Notes: generated by a model not told the origin, from the sequence alone. Positions 46,367 through 57,361 are shown, counted from the first letter of the stretch. The stretch is DNA of 64,000 nucleotides from Zea mays (GCF_902167145.1 NC_050100.1:202715974-202779973), one strand, 5' to 3'. A program made the numbers and translations.

Positions 46367-49300
46367 ATGGCACCCAAGAGGAAGGCCTCGAGTTCGTCTG
46401 CCGTGGTGATTCCTCCAATCGACCCCAATAGCCAGTTGCCTTTCGCAGGTAACCACATGTCTGTCATCTCCGAGACCGAACTTCTCCACCTCGTGTCCAT
46501 CGGGGTTCTTCCCCCGAGGGAGCTCTGCTCTTGGCGGATTTGTCATGGGGTCACTGTCCCGACAGAGGATAACCATGAGTCCGTGATTTACGCCCCTTTC
46601 CTTCTCCGCGGCCTCGGTCTTCCCATTTCTCCCTTTTTCCGCGGCCTCCTTGATTTCTACCATCTTAACTTGACCCATCTGAATCCCAATTCTATCCTGC
46701 AAATTTCCATTTTCGTTCATTTATGCGAAGCCTTTCTTGGCGTGCTGCCACATTTTGGGTTGTGGAAGTACTTGTATCACTGTCGCCCTGGGATGGCCGG
46801 AGGGCAACATCAGTTGGTTGGGGGTGCTAGCTTGGAGATGCGCCGCGGGAGGAAAACTGAGTATCTCGAAATCCCTCTCAAAGACAGTATCAAGGGATGG
46901 CGCTTGGAGTGGTTCATTGTTGAGAATTATGGGAACTCTCTCCCCCCTCGGTCGGGAAGACAGCCGGACGTTCGCACCCCGAGTTGGACCGAGTGCCCCA
47001 CGGATCAGGAGGTAGCTGAGGCAGGTGCTTTGCTAGCTGAAGTTGGATTGCTGAAGGAGAGAGGCCTGACTGCTGAAGCTGTGGTTGCTGATTTTGTCTT
47101 CAAGAATATTCAGCCGTTGAAAGACAGGGCACACCCGGCTTATCTGTATCGAGGCCTAGCCGACTCAACTCGGGTTACCAACAGAAGAATTCCCCCTTTA
47201 GACTTGGTGAGCCAACTTGAGATGATCCTTAGAGGCAAGGTGTCAAACGTTGGTGCCCCAGTGGCATACTCAGCCTGGAACTTGCCTCCTCCCAAAGCCT
47301 TCACTCTTTTTGTGTCAAATCCACCTGTCACTGATGGCAGTTTGGGCCTTAGAGTGCGACCCTCCGCTGAAGAAGTTAGTGCCTTCGTTGCCTCGCTCGG
47401 GGAGATTCCTGATGATGAACGGTAGGTCCATTTTGAGGTGCCCCTGAATCCTAGTGATGCAGAGATAAGTGCTATGCTTGATTTGCTGGCTGAGGACTCT
47501 TCTGATGCTGCTCCTGCTCGGACATTGGTGGTGGCGCCCCTCCCAGAGGCTGGTACGACCTTGGATATTCAGAAGCCTGGCAGCACTCGCCCGAGGCGCC
47601 CTTGCCGAGCCAATCAACCTGATCCTTCTGCTGATGAGCAGAAAAAGAAAAAGAGACGCCTCCGGCGAGTATCCAGTTTGGATCGGGACGTTGGTACTTC
47701 GGTTCCTGCTGCTGAAGAAACGCCTGTGACTAAATTTATTGACGCTGACCCCAATGGGTGTACCCAATCTGCTGCTGATCCCAATGTGGGTGCTCCATCT
47801 GTTGCTGATCCCAATGGGGGTGCTGCCTGTGTTGCTAATGAAGACGACGAGGAGGAAGAGGATGAAGTTCCTTTGACTCAGAAAAACAGTCGGCAGTTCA
47901 TCGCTAGTGGTGAAAGTAGTGGAGTTCCTTCTCCTGCTTTGTCTGCTCTCATTGGTCTGCAAGAATTGTCCCTGGCGAATTTTGATCAGACTCTTGAGGA
48001 TATGGTCCCAGAGGATTTGTTATCAGAGCCAGCAGATGATGGTGTGATGGAGGTTTGTACTGATGTGCTTGATGCTGGGTTGAGGTCATCCCGTGCCTCG
48101 TCGACCTTAGAGCGTGATCTCGAGGGTCAGGAGACTGATTTGGATCGTCCCGGTCCCATGGAAGTAACTGAGGGCCCATCAGCCTTAGAGGTGGCTACCG
48201 CAGAGAACTTGGACCCCAAGGATGGTGCTGACACTTGCCCAGCCCCCGAGGATGTTGCCGGGGATGACTTGGTTCGGGTGGGAAGTGCAAGCCACTGCCC
48301 AGCCCCCGAGGGTGCTGCCGGGGATGATCCGGCTCAAGTGGGCAGTGCAAACTATGACCCAGCCCCCGAGGGTGTCCGAGCGGGGTCTCCCTCTTGTACT
48401 TCCATGGACGTTCATGCAGGATCGCCTCCGCACTCCGGCTGCATGGTGGTAGCCCAAGCTTTGGACCAGGGGGTCGCTTTAGAGGGCAGCGTCCCCGCTG
48501 ACCAGGTTTTGGGCTCTGTTGATGGCACTGAGTTGGTTCCTGCTGGTTCGTTGCAAGCTGCTTCGGGTGGCGGCCTTACGCCCGGTCGTCAATTGATCTC
48601 TCATGATTTGGGGGTCCCTTCGTTCTTTTCCAACCTCCAGGTACTGTGATATACTTTAGCTTGATTTTTACACCGCATGAACTGCTGTCATTATACTCAT
48701 CTGTTCTCCTTATCAGGCTTTGGTGGACGGGATGGCTAGCCAGCTGGGGTTACAAGGTACTTCTGTTCCAGAAGGAGCTTTGTCTCTTGCACGTTGGAAT
48801 CCAGTGTTACTTCAACATTGTGTCTCTGACTTGGAGGCGACCAATGCTGGTTAGTGCTTTTTTGCTTCTCTTTGTCTTCACTGTAGACTGCTTTACATTC
48901 TGACCCCTTTTGTTTGATTGTCTCTTGCTAGGTATGGCTCGGCAGATTTCCACTCTTGAAGAAAAACATTCTCGAGATCAGGCTGAATTGGTCCAGCGGT
49001 GCTCTGACTTTGAGGAAAAGTATTCTCAAAGTCAGACTGAACTAGCTCAGGTCTCTGCTGCCTTAGATGACGCCAATGCACTGAGTTCTTCTCTTCACGC
49101 TCAGCTTAATTCTGAAAAGGTGACTCATGAAACTGTGCTTTGCCTTGTTGTGCTCCTATTAGTTGCTTGATGTTTGAGGGAGTTGACTTTTGTTTGCAGG
49201 AAGAAAAACGTATCCTTGCTGCTTCTTGTGATAGTCTTGACAGATTGTATCGCGATTCTAGCAACTCGCTGACCATCCTGGAGAGGAGTCATCGCTTCAC

Positions 49301-49661
49301 CATGGAAGAGTTAGACAACCAACGCTGTAAGCTACAGGAATCTACGGATGAGGTGACCCGGCTCAAGCAGTTGATATCAGCGAAGGACGCTACTATCAAA
49401 GAACTCCGAGCTTCCAAGAAATCCATCGCCCAGGAGTTAGAAACTGCTTGGCTGGCTGCCAAGGTTGCTGAAGAAACTTCCGTTACTCTCAGAGCCCAGT
49501 GCGACAGAGCCATGGATAAGGCCATTCGGGCGGGGCGAATCTTGATGAGGAGACCCGACGTGGTTGTTCCCGAAGATATAAGGGCTGACGTGAATGCTGC
49601 CCCTGATTCCTCGAGTCGCCCTTCCTCATTGATTGCTCCTGAGAAAAATATCACAAAATAG
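46367..49661 (+). pseudogene. Spliced antisense gene of Grande (plant gypsy-associated protein), one nonsense codon
   Basis: Opposite to gag-pol. Exons: 46367-48640, 48717-48849, 48932-49119, 49200-49661. Introns of 76, 82 and 80 bp are all GT-AG (CAG|GTACTG...TTATCAG; CTG|GTTAGT...TTGCTAG; AAG|GTGACT...TTTGCAG) in phases 0, 1 and 0; splicing gives an open frame to the TAG at 49659-49661, 1018 residues. One in-frame TAG at 47423-47425 (codon 353) interrupts exon 1. Start MAPKRKASSSS is basic. Residues ~25-200 match the 'putative gypsy type transposon' domain (Pfam Transposase_28 type). An acidic/Pro-rich middle holds short repeats (DPNGG; a 20-residue PAPEGAAGDD unit). The C-terminal ~300 residues are coiled coil. 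Likely equivalent to Grande 'gene 23' as I recall it. Molecular function unknown. Confidence 0.83.
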
Positions 49662-50683
49662 AGAAACATTTTGCGTGCTTTGAGCGCGCGGTTAGCATGG
49701 TCAGACATTCGTTAGAGGACGTCATTTCAGTACTTGAACGACATTGTTATTCTCATATTGTTTCAGAATTCATCAGTTCGTAAATTTGCAGTAGTAAAAT
49801 GATGTGCGATGGTTTTGAAATTTGTTTGCGGGATATAGAAGTCATCCTTATATGAGTAATTGTAAGCACGTCAGATCGCCTTAAGTCGCTGCTGACTTAA
49901 GTCGATTGCTTCTGTTAATAGGGCATAGTGATCACCCCGAATTAAGTAAGCGTGAGCATGTTGCACCGCCTTAGGTCGTTGCCGACTTAAGCCGATTGCT
50001 CTGTTAGCAGGGCATAGTGGTCACCCCGAGTTAAGTAAGCGCGAGCATGTTGCACCACCTTAAGTCGTTGCCGACTTAAGCCGATTGCTCGGTTAGCAGG
50101 GCATAGTGGTCACCTCGAGTTAAGTAAGCGCGAGCATGTTGCACCGCCTTAAGTCGTTACCGACTTAAGCCGATTGCTCCATTAGTAGGGCATAGTGATC
50201 ACCCTGAGTTAAGTAAGCGCGAGCATGTTGCACCGCCTTAAGTCGTTGCTGACTTAAGCTGATTGCTCCGTTAGCAGGGCATAGTGGTCACCCCGAGTTA
50301 AGTAAGCGCGAGCATGTTGCACCGCCTTAAGTCGTTGCCGACTTAAGCCGATTTCTCCGTTAGCAGGGCATAGTGGTCACCCCGAGTTAAGTAAGCGTGA
50401 GCATGTTGCACCGCCTTAGGTCGTTGCCGACTTAAGCCGATTGCTCCGTTGGCAGGGCATAGTGGTCACCCCGAGTTAAGTAAGCGCGAGCATGTTGCAC
50501 CGCCTTAAGTCGTTGCCGACTTAAGTCGATTGCTCCGTTAGCAGGGCATAGTGGTCACCCCGAGTTAAGTAAGAATGCAAGTCAATCATGAACAAACTGA
50601 GTATCTTTGAAGCCTTTTTTTTATTGATGACATATTTCCATTTTACATAGTACATCGTCGTCCCGATAGCTTTTGAAATACAG
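49662..50683. other. Spacer between antisense gene and integrase, mostly tandem repeat
   Basis: The 3' flank of the antisense gene and the 3' flank of pol converge here. About 200 bp of unremarkable AT-rich DNA, then the 89-bp array, then ~100 bp before the integrase stop. No gene seen. Confidence 0.75.
49865..50575. repeat. 89-bp tandem repeat array, about eight copies
   Basis: TTGCACC recurs at 49961, 50050, 50139, 50228, 50317, 50406 and 50495, exactly 89 bp apart; a diverged copy precedes and a partial one follows. Each unit contains the near-perfect hairpin CTTAAGTCG-TTGC-CGACTTAAG, then TTAGCAGGGCATAGTGGTCA and CCCCGAGTTAAGTAAGCG. It sits between the convergent pol and antisense genes. 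Contiguous copies without unique spacers, so not a CRISPR array. Confidence 0.95.
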
Positions 50684-51919
50684 CTAGAGATAAAATTTCC
50701 TGAGGTGTTCTATATTCCAGGAGTTCCCGACTTCTGTGCCGTCCATCTGAGTGAGACGATATGATCCTGGCCGAGTGACTTCTGCTACTATGAAGGGTCC
50801 TTCCCATAAGGGTGATAACTTGTGTCGTCCCTCCCCCATTAGAATTCGGCGGAGGACGAGATCTCCTACTGAGAAGGATCGCTGCCGCACGGCCTTGTCG
50901 TGATAGCGCCTTAGAGTCTGCTGGTATCGTGCTGATTGGATTACTGCATTCAGCCGTTCTTCCTCGAGTACATCAATGTCCTCCAGCCTGGTGGCTTCGA
51001 CTTCTGCTATGTTTTCGAAGATTAACCTTGGCGCTCCGAACTTGAGGTCGGCTGGTAATACTGCCTCTGACCCATAGACCATGAAGAAAGGAGTGTTTCC
51101 ATGCAGAGCTCGGCTAGGCTGGGTTCTTAGGCTCCAGACGACATAGGGCAATTCTCTTATCCATTTTCCTGCGAACTTTTCGTTCTTATCGAAGACCTTT
51201 TTCCTGAGTGCCTCCAGTATCATCCCGTTGGCTCGCTCAACCTGTCCGTTGGCTCTTGGATGTGCTACAGAAGCATACTTGATCTGAATGCTTTTTTGTT
51301 CGCAAAAGTCGAAGAACTCTGAACTTGTGAAGTTGGATCCTAGGTCAGTTATGATGTTGTTTGGTATCCCGAATCTGAATATTATGTCTTGTATGAATTC
51401 CACGGCCTTAGCTGAGGTCAAAGAGGCAATGGGTTTGAATTCTATCCATTTAGTGAATTTGTCGATTGCTACCAGTACATGAGTGTATCCTCCTTGAGCT
51501 TTCTTGAAAGGTCCAATCATATCCAGTCCCCAGCACGCAAAGGCCCAAGTCACTGGTATGGTCTGCAGTTGCTGTGCTGGTAGATGTTGTTGTTTTGACA
51601 AGTACTGGCAAGCTTCGCACCTCTGAACTAACTCGGCTGCATCATTCTTCGCTGTTGGCCAATAGAATCCTGACCTGAAAACCTTCCCGACTAGTGTCTT
51701 AGACGCCGCATGTATTCCACATTGCCCGGCATGGACCTCCTCCAGAAGTCGCTTCCCAGTAGATGAGAGAATGCACTTCATGAGGACGCCTGATGCACCC
51801 CTTCTGTATAATGTCTCCCCAATGAGTGTGTAGTGAGCCGACTGTCTGACAATGCGCTCAGCTGCATTTTTATCATCTGGTTCCTCTTCATTCTTTATAT
51901 ACCTGATGATTGGCCTTCT
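50684..51919 (-). pseudogene. pol: Integrase region of Grande pol
   Basis: Inserts element cDNA into the genome. Open from just after the TAG at 51922-51920 to a TAA at 50686-50684. Counting from the Met at 51781, the zinc-binding HHCC set is visible (H17, H24, C55, C58), then the catalytic D,D35,E triad: D87 in GLDMIGPF, D146 in IITDLGSN (most relatives have DNGSN, so Asn is Leu here) and E182 in NGQVERAN. A C-terminal region with VLRRILMGEGRHKLSPLWEG is typical of Ty3/gypsy integrases. The frame itself is intact, but it can no longer be made as part of a full polyprotein because of upstream breaks. Confidence 0.88.
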
Positions 51920-54060
51920 CTAGTCATCAGAGTCTGACTCGGGTTGATTTATAATATTACACTCTTCTGCTTGATCCATCAAGATGCTCGTTTGTAGTAT
52001 TTCTTGTACAAAGACTCCAGGTGGGACCTGAGTTCGACTGGATCCTAGCTTGGACAACACATCGGCTGCCGTGTTCCGATCTCTTTCTACATGATGAAAT
52101 TCCAGACCCTTAAATTTATCTTCTAGCTTTCGGACGGCATTGCAGTACTTTCCCATTGAATCGCTTGAACAATCTCACTCTTTGTTTATCTGGCTAATGA
52201 CTACCAGAGAGTCTCCGTATACCATCAATCTCTTGATGCCCAATGATATGGCGATGTTCAATCCATGGATCAGAGCTTCATACTCGGCTGCATTGTTGGA
52301 GGCCGGAAACAACAACTGGAGGGCATATTTGAGGTGCTCGCCTATAGGTGCGGCGAAGAGAATTCCCGCTCCTGCTCCATGCAGCTTCAGCGAGCCATCA
52401 AAATACATTCGCCATACTTCTGCAGTCTCTGGGTTATCTGGTACTTGCAATTCAGTCCACTCTGATACGAAATCAACCAGTGCTTGAGTTTTGATGGCAG
52501 TGCGAGGTCGGAACTCGATGTCATGAGATCCCAGCTCACAAGCCCACTTGGCTATTCGGCCAATGGCTTCCTTGTTGTGAAGAATATCCCCTATCGGAAA
52601 ACCAGTGACTACTATGACTTTGTGGTCATCAAAGTAATGACGTAGCTTGCGGGCAGTTAGAAGTACTGCATATAATAGCTTCTGAACTTGAGGGTACTTT
52701 TTCTTTGAGGGACCCAGAACTTCACTGATGAAGTAAACAGGATGTTGCACTGGGTAGGTATGTCCTTCTTCTGCTCGCTCGACTACCAACGCGGTGCTTA
52801 CCACGTGAGTCGTGCAAGAGATGTATAGCAGCAGATCTTCAGCTGGTTGAGTTGATGTGGCTCGCCGTGGCGGCTTCAGTACTGGCGGTGTTGTCAAGAA
52901 TCTTTTCAGTGCATCTAGAGCTTCCTGTGCCTCTAAAGTCCACTGAAACTTATCCACCTTCTTGAGTAGCTTGTAAAATGGTAAACCTTTGTCCCCCAGC
53001 CTGGATATAAATCTGCTCAGAGCTGCCATACATCCAGTTAGTCGCTGAACCTTCTTTTGTGATCGAGGTGCTTCCATCTTCATGATAGCTTCAATCTTAT
53101 CCGGATTAGCCTCAATTCCCCGGTGGCTGACAATAAACCCGAGTAACTTTCCTGCTGGTACCCCAAAAACACATTTTTCGGGATTAAGCTTCCATCGATA
53201 CCGCCTCAGACTGTTGAAAACCAGCTTTAAGTCTTCGATGAAGTTTTCCGAGTTCTCCGTTTTGATTACCACGTCATCTACGTAGGCCTCCACACGCTTG
53301 CCCCAGTGATGGGCTAAGCATGTTTGAATAGCTCTCTGATAAGTTGCTCCAGCGTTTTTGAGACCGAACGGCATGGAGGTATAACAGAAAGCACCAAACG
53401 GAGTGATGAACGCTGTTTTTTCCTCGTCTTCCTTTGCCAAACTAATCTGATGGTATCCGGAATAGCAATCCAGGAAAGACAGCACATAACATCCAGCGGT
53501 GGAGTCCACCACCTGGTCTATCCTCGGGAGCTCGAAGGGATCCTTTGGACAATGTTTGTTGAGATCAGTATAGTCGACGCACATGCGCCAATCCACTTTA
53601 TTCTTTTTTAGTACAAGAACAGGGTTGGCTAACCAATCGGGATGTAACACCTCTCTAATGAATCCAGCCGCGACCAAGCGAGCTAACTCGGCGCGAATGG
53701 CCTCTCTCTTGTCGGGCGTGAAACGATGTAGTTTTTGCCGAATCGGCCTTGCCTGGGGATAGACCTTCAGTTTGTGCTCGGCCAGTTCTCTTGGGACTCC
53801 CGGCATATCCGCAGGTTGCCATGCGAATACATCTCGGTTATCTTGCAGAAACTGGACGAGCGCGCTTTCCTATTTGTCGTCCAGGCTGGAGCTGATGATG
53901 GCAGTCTTGCGTTCATCACCAAACCCCAGGTTGATCCTTTTAGTTTCTTCAGTCGGCCGCATAGAGGTCGCGGCCTGAGCTTCGTTTGCCGGTACTGCAA
54001 GGTCCTCCTCAGGCTTAGAGTTCGCCTGTGTTGAAGAAATCGTCGACCGCTTGGTGGTGA
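51920..54060 (-). pseudogene. pol: Reverse transcriptase and dual RNase H region of Grande pol
   Basis: Copies the element RNA into DNA and degrades the RNA strand. In one frame with the integrase but interrupted by TAG 53872-53870, TGA 52177-52175 and TAG 51922-51920. From the Met at 53806: RT with ANPVLVLKKNKVDWRMCVDY (59-78), D113 in LSFLDCYSG and the YVDD catalytic pair at 175-178; a first RNase H-like domain ~300-400 (FISEVLGPSKKKY); then a second RNase H ~460 onward with D470 in MYFDGS, E508 in AAEYEAL and D532 in YGDS, continuing past the TGA with VERDRNTAADVLSKL. Two RNase H domains point to the Tat lineage. TGA and the last TAG sit where relatives usually have Trp, as I recall. Confidence 0.88.
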
Positions 54061-55884
54061 GGCCGCTTGGATGGCCACTCGGAAACACTCTGCGGCGCCT
54101 TGGAAGTCGGCGCGCACAGTTATGATTCCTTGTGGTCCTGGCATCTTCAGTATCATGTACGTGTAATGAAAAATGGCCATGAATTTGGCCAATCCCGGCC
54201 TCCCGATGATGGCGTTGTACCCACAGTCGAAGTTCGCCACTTCGAACCTCAGGAACTCGGTCCTGTAGTTCTCCGGAGTTCTGAAGGTGACGGGCATGTA
54301 GATGTGGCCCAGCGGGTATTCCCCTTCAGTCGGCACGATGCCGAAGAAGGGAGTGTCCGACTCGTGGAGCTCTTTGAGGTGAACTCCCAAGCCCTGGAGT
54401 GTCCGGGGGAAGGTGACGTTGATGCTGCTCCCCCCGTCCACCAACACCTTCTTCACCCTGCTCTCTCGGATCACCGGATCGACGAGGAGCGAGTATTTGC
54501 CTGGGTGGTCGAAGTTGAGCCATTGATCCGCCCGAGTGAAATTGATCGGGTGCTCTGACCACCGGTACGGGGCGGGAGGACCGGTGGTCGCCACCAGTAT
54601 CTGGCGATCGTTTAGCTTTTGTTGTCTTCTGTTCTCCTGCGATCCGTGTCCGTCGAAGATGACGTTGACCTCCCTGTCAACGCGCGGGAAAGCTCCTCCT
54701 CCTCCCTCCTCCTGCTGCTGGGGCTGTCGTGGTTCTTCTGATCCTCCCCTCGGCGGAGGAGGAGGTAGAGGTTGGAAGGGTCGGCCGTGCCCGACGGAAT
54801 GCTTGAAGTCCCGGTAGTTCCGAAGAGTGTGGCACATGTCCTTGTGGTACGGGCACTGGGCGTCGAGGATGTCGTCCAGCGGGCGCTCGCCTCCGCGAGG
54901 TCCTCCCCGGGCACGAGAGGCTGGTGGTCCGGCGGCATGTACCTCTTCGCGAGGTCTCTTCTCCCAGCGTTTGTCGGGCTGCCGGTTCGCGTCGCGTGGT
55001 GGTGCTGCCGGTGCGGGCTTCACTCCTCTGATGAGGTCCTGGGCTCGCTCGTCGGCGGTGATGTAGAGGTCGGCTTCCCGTAATAGCTCCTCGGAGGTAT
55101 TCGGCGCCTTCTGTAATATGGCTCGTACGAAAACTGAGTCATTAGATCCTCTGTAGAAGTCCTCAATCACGGCCGCCTCCGTGACCTCGGGGATACGATT
55201 TCTCATGGTCTGGAACCTTTTAAGGTACGACCGGAGAGTTTCGTCCCCCCGGCGCTTGATGGATTTGAGGTCCCATGGTTGCGCCGGTTTGTCGGAGAGG
55301 GACTGGAAATTGGCGGTGAAGCGTCGACTGAAGTCGCCCCAGTCGTCGATGCAGTGTCGAGGTAGATGTCGCAGCCATTGCAGCCCGTCTTGCCCGAGGA
55401 CAATGGGTAAGTACGCGGTCATCACGTCTTCGGATGCCCCGGCAGCTCGAGCAGCGGTGGTGTAGACGGCTAGCCAGCCCCCTGGATCCTGCTTAGGTTC
55501 ATATTTGTCGACATTGGATACCTTGAAGTTAGGAGGCCATTGGATGGCCCTAAGGCGTGGAGTAAGAGCAGACACTCCGCACGTGTCCTCCTGTCGTCGT
55601 GGATGATGTCTGTCCCGGGGAGGGGAGTAGTTGTTGCGGTTCCTCGACCGTCCCCGAGTGGTACCGCCTGTCGAGGCCGTTGCCGACTCAGTTCTGGTGG
55701 CCTGGCTCCGAGCTGGGATGCCATGATCCCTGTCGTACTCTTCCCGGCGGCGGATCTCGTTCTCATGCCGTCGTTCACGCGAAGCATTGATGGAACTTCG
55801 TGCGTCTCGGCGGCTGTTGATGGCGTGTCGTAGATCGTTCGGTGGGTGAGCAAGCGGTAGAAGATGGTTGGTTGCCTGGGTCAC
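54060..55884 (-). pseudogene. gag: Gag capsid and protease region of Grande
   Basis: Capsid and aspartic protease. One open frame in which, from 55884, an Arg-rich start (RRDARSSINASRERRHENEI) is followed by a Retrotrans_gag-type capsid domain (residues ~110-285), a Cys/His cluster (C344, H347, C351, H352) in place of a classical CCHC knuckle, a Pro/Gly-rich linker, and a protease with DGGSS at 483-487 and IIGRPGL at 559-565. Family-like sequence stops near residue 608 (position ~54060) and continues in the pol frame, so a frameshift lies at about 54058-54066. The upstream end is another frameshift (55881-55884). Confidence 0.85.
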
Positions 55885-56681
55885 AACCTTCGGTAGCCCT
55901 CGGCGTCGGGAGTCCGAGGGAGCCCATCATCTATCCGAGCTAGTACTCCCCCAACTTCGCTCGGCGTGTTCATGGCTCGGGCGAAGTCGGGATTCAGGTT
56001 GCGCCCGAAGAGCGGATTCTCCCGGCGTTGCCTTGCGTCTTGCTCAGCTTGTTCTTGAGCTCGGCGGCGATCACGTCGCCAGGAGTTCCTTCGTTCTCTG
56101 AAGACGCGTTCCTCCGGAGTTTCTCCTATCTCCGAGACCTTGTCCCGCAAGACAGGTTCCTCCGGATTCCGTTCTCCGGCCTCGTGATGTCGCCGAACGT
56201 TTCGGCGTCGGTTTCTCCGTCGGCGGGATTCTCGTTGAGGTGGTTCTTCTCCGGGTGCGGTCGGCTCATCGTCGGAGTCGGGAGGCGACTCAACTCTCCC
56301 GATGAAGAGAACGTCGGGATAGAATGGTGCTGCTGTCGTGGCGACCTTCTTTCCGTTCTCCTTTAAGGGCGGAGGAACGGAAAGAACAATTTGCTTCCCC
56401 TTGGTCTCCTTCTTCCTCGCGATCTGTGTCCATTCTTTTGTCGGGGAAGTAGACAGTGGAGTTCTCCGGGTCAGCGGGCTCTCGGCCCCTGACTTTCTGA
56501 AGGCGATCTTTTCCCGGAGAACTTCTCCGATATTTTCAGAGTTTGTTGGAGGAGACTTCTTTTTCGGCGGATCTGCAATGCGGTGTAGAGTTCCCTCTTC
56601 ATCCACTACGGATGAGATTGTTCCGAAGCAGAATACGGATCCGGGACGAAGGGTGATCTTGTTGTGGAAGGTGACGGCCAT
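55881..56681 (-). pseudogene. gag: N-terminal Gag segment of Grande, cut off by a frameshift
   Basis: ATG at 56681 (MAVTFHNKITLRPGSV), 28 bp after the primer site region; an in-frame start further upstream lies inside the LTR and is unlikely. Highly charged with many Arg (RRRRNRRRNVRRHH) and a coiled-coil-prone stretch. It ends in TGA at 55883-55881, overlapping by two bases the frame that carries the capsid domain. The family's usual continuation into the capsid segment is in the other frame, so a small indel or substitution cluster near 55880 splits gag. Confidence 0.78.
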
Positions 56682-56707
56682 TGAGCTAGCTTGGATCGTC
56701 GACACAC

Positions 56708-56725
56708 CCGCTACCTGGCGCGCCA
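56708..56725 (-). other. Primer-binding site of Grande-like element
   Basis: Two bases after the 5' LTR end, the minus strand reads TGGCGCGCCAGGTAGCGG. It contains the 10-bp palindrome TGGCGCGCCA. The tRNA is not assigned. Confidence 0.7.
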
Positions 56726-56727
56726 GC

Positions 56728-57356
56728 TGTCGGTGTTTTGGGTCCGACCGCACACCCGGGGTTGCCCCTCAAGGTGTTTTTAGGAGTAGGGCGGTGTCGC
56801 CGACTGTAGCAAAATGGTTCATGCCAGATGCACGAGGGACAGTGGACAATGTTTACAGGTTCGGGCCGCTTAGAGATGCGTAACACCCTACGTCCTGGTG
56901 AGTATGCTTGGTGAATGAGGTTACAAGGTAGCTCTCTGAATTGAGAATGCAGAGAGTTAAGGTGGGTGGCTGAATAATAGGGTCGATCGTTCTGAAGGGG
57001 TGCCCCCTAGGCCTTATATACTCGACCGTGGGGCAATACACCCGGATATGATAACAATGTGTAACTTAAAGATAGTGAACTGTTTGATTTAATCTCCCTA
57101 TAGTTCCGCCGACCTATCCTCGCATGGCCCCGTTGCATGGGGGCTCTAGCGCGGGAAAGTCGGATCTCTGTTGTGGTCGCTCGCTAAACGTTGTGGGCCA
57201 TCCGGGCTTGCACCAATCCGGCCTCATGTCAACCTGTTTTGCTGATTGTCCCTCCCCAGGCCCACGAAAGAATGACCTTACGATTTATTGGGCCCTTGGG
57301 CCTTTCGTGAGGTCTTTTACTCTTCCAGTGGACCCGGGGGATATCTGTCCCCCACA
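56728..57356 (-). repeat. 5' LTR of Grande-like element
   Basis: 629 bp, about 12 differences from the 3' LTR by eye (for example CTCAAGG versus CTCATGG near 56770, GTAACTTAAAG versus GTAACTAAAAG near 57064). Confidence 0.95.
57014..57020 (-). promoter_or_regulatory. TATA box in Grande 5' LTR
   Basis: TATATAA on the minus strand, followed by GGCC, at the same offset in both LTRs. Expected core promoter for the genomic transcript. Confidence 0.7.
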
Positions 57357-57361
57357 TACAC
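57357..57361. repeat. Target-site duplication TACAC, right of Grande-like element
   Basis: Matches 43101-43105. Confidence 0.97.

Larger units (their letters stand above)
43106..57356 (-). mobile_element. Grande-like Ty3/gypsy (Tat lineage) LTR retrotransposon, 14.25 kb
   Basis: Complete structure on the minus strand: 5' LTR 57356-56728, primer site, gag, protease, RT with two RNase H domains, integrase, then ~7 kb of non-pol DNA with tandem repeats and two antisense genes, a purine tract and 3' LTR 43734-43106. Two RNase H domains and a long antisense-coding region between integrase and 3' LTR are Tat-lineage traits. LTR length (629 bp), total length and antisense gene fit Zea Grande as I remember it. 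All sense genes are broken, so this copy is inactive. About 12 differences between LTRs by eye (98% identity). Confidence 0.9.

Noticed and set aside
49865..50575. CRISPR-like regular repeats
   Set aside because: Units are contiguous 89-bp copies without unique spacers, in a plant retrotransposon.
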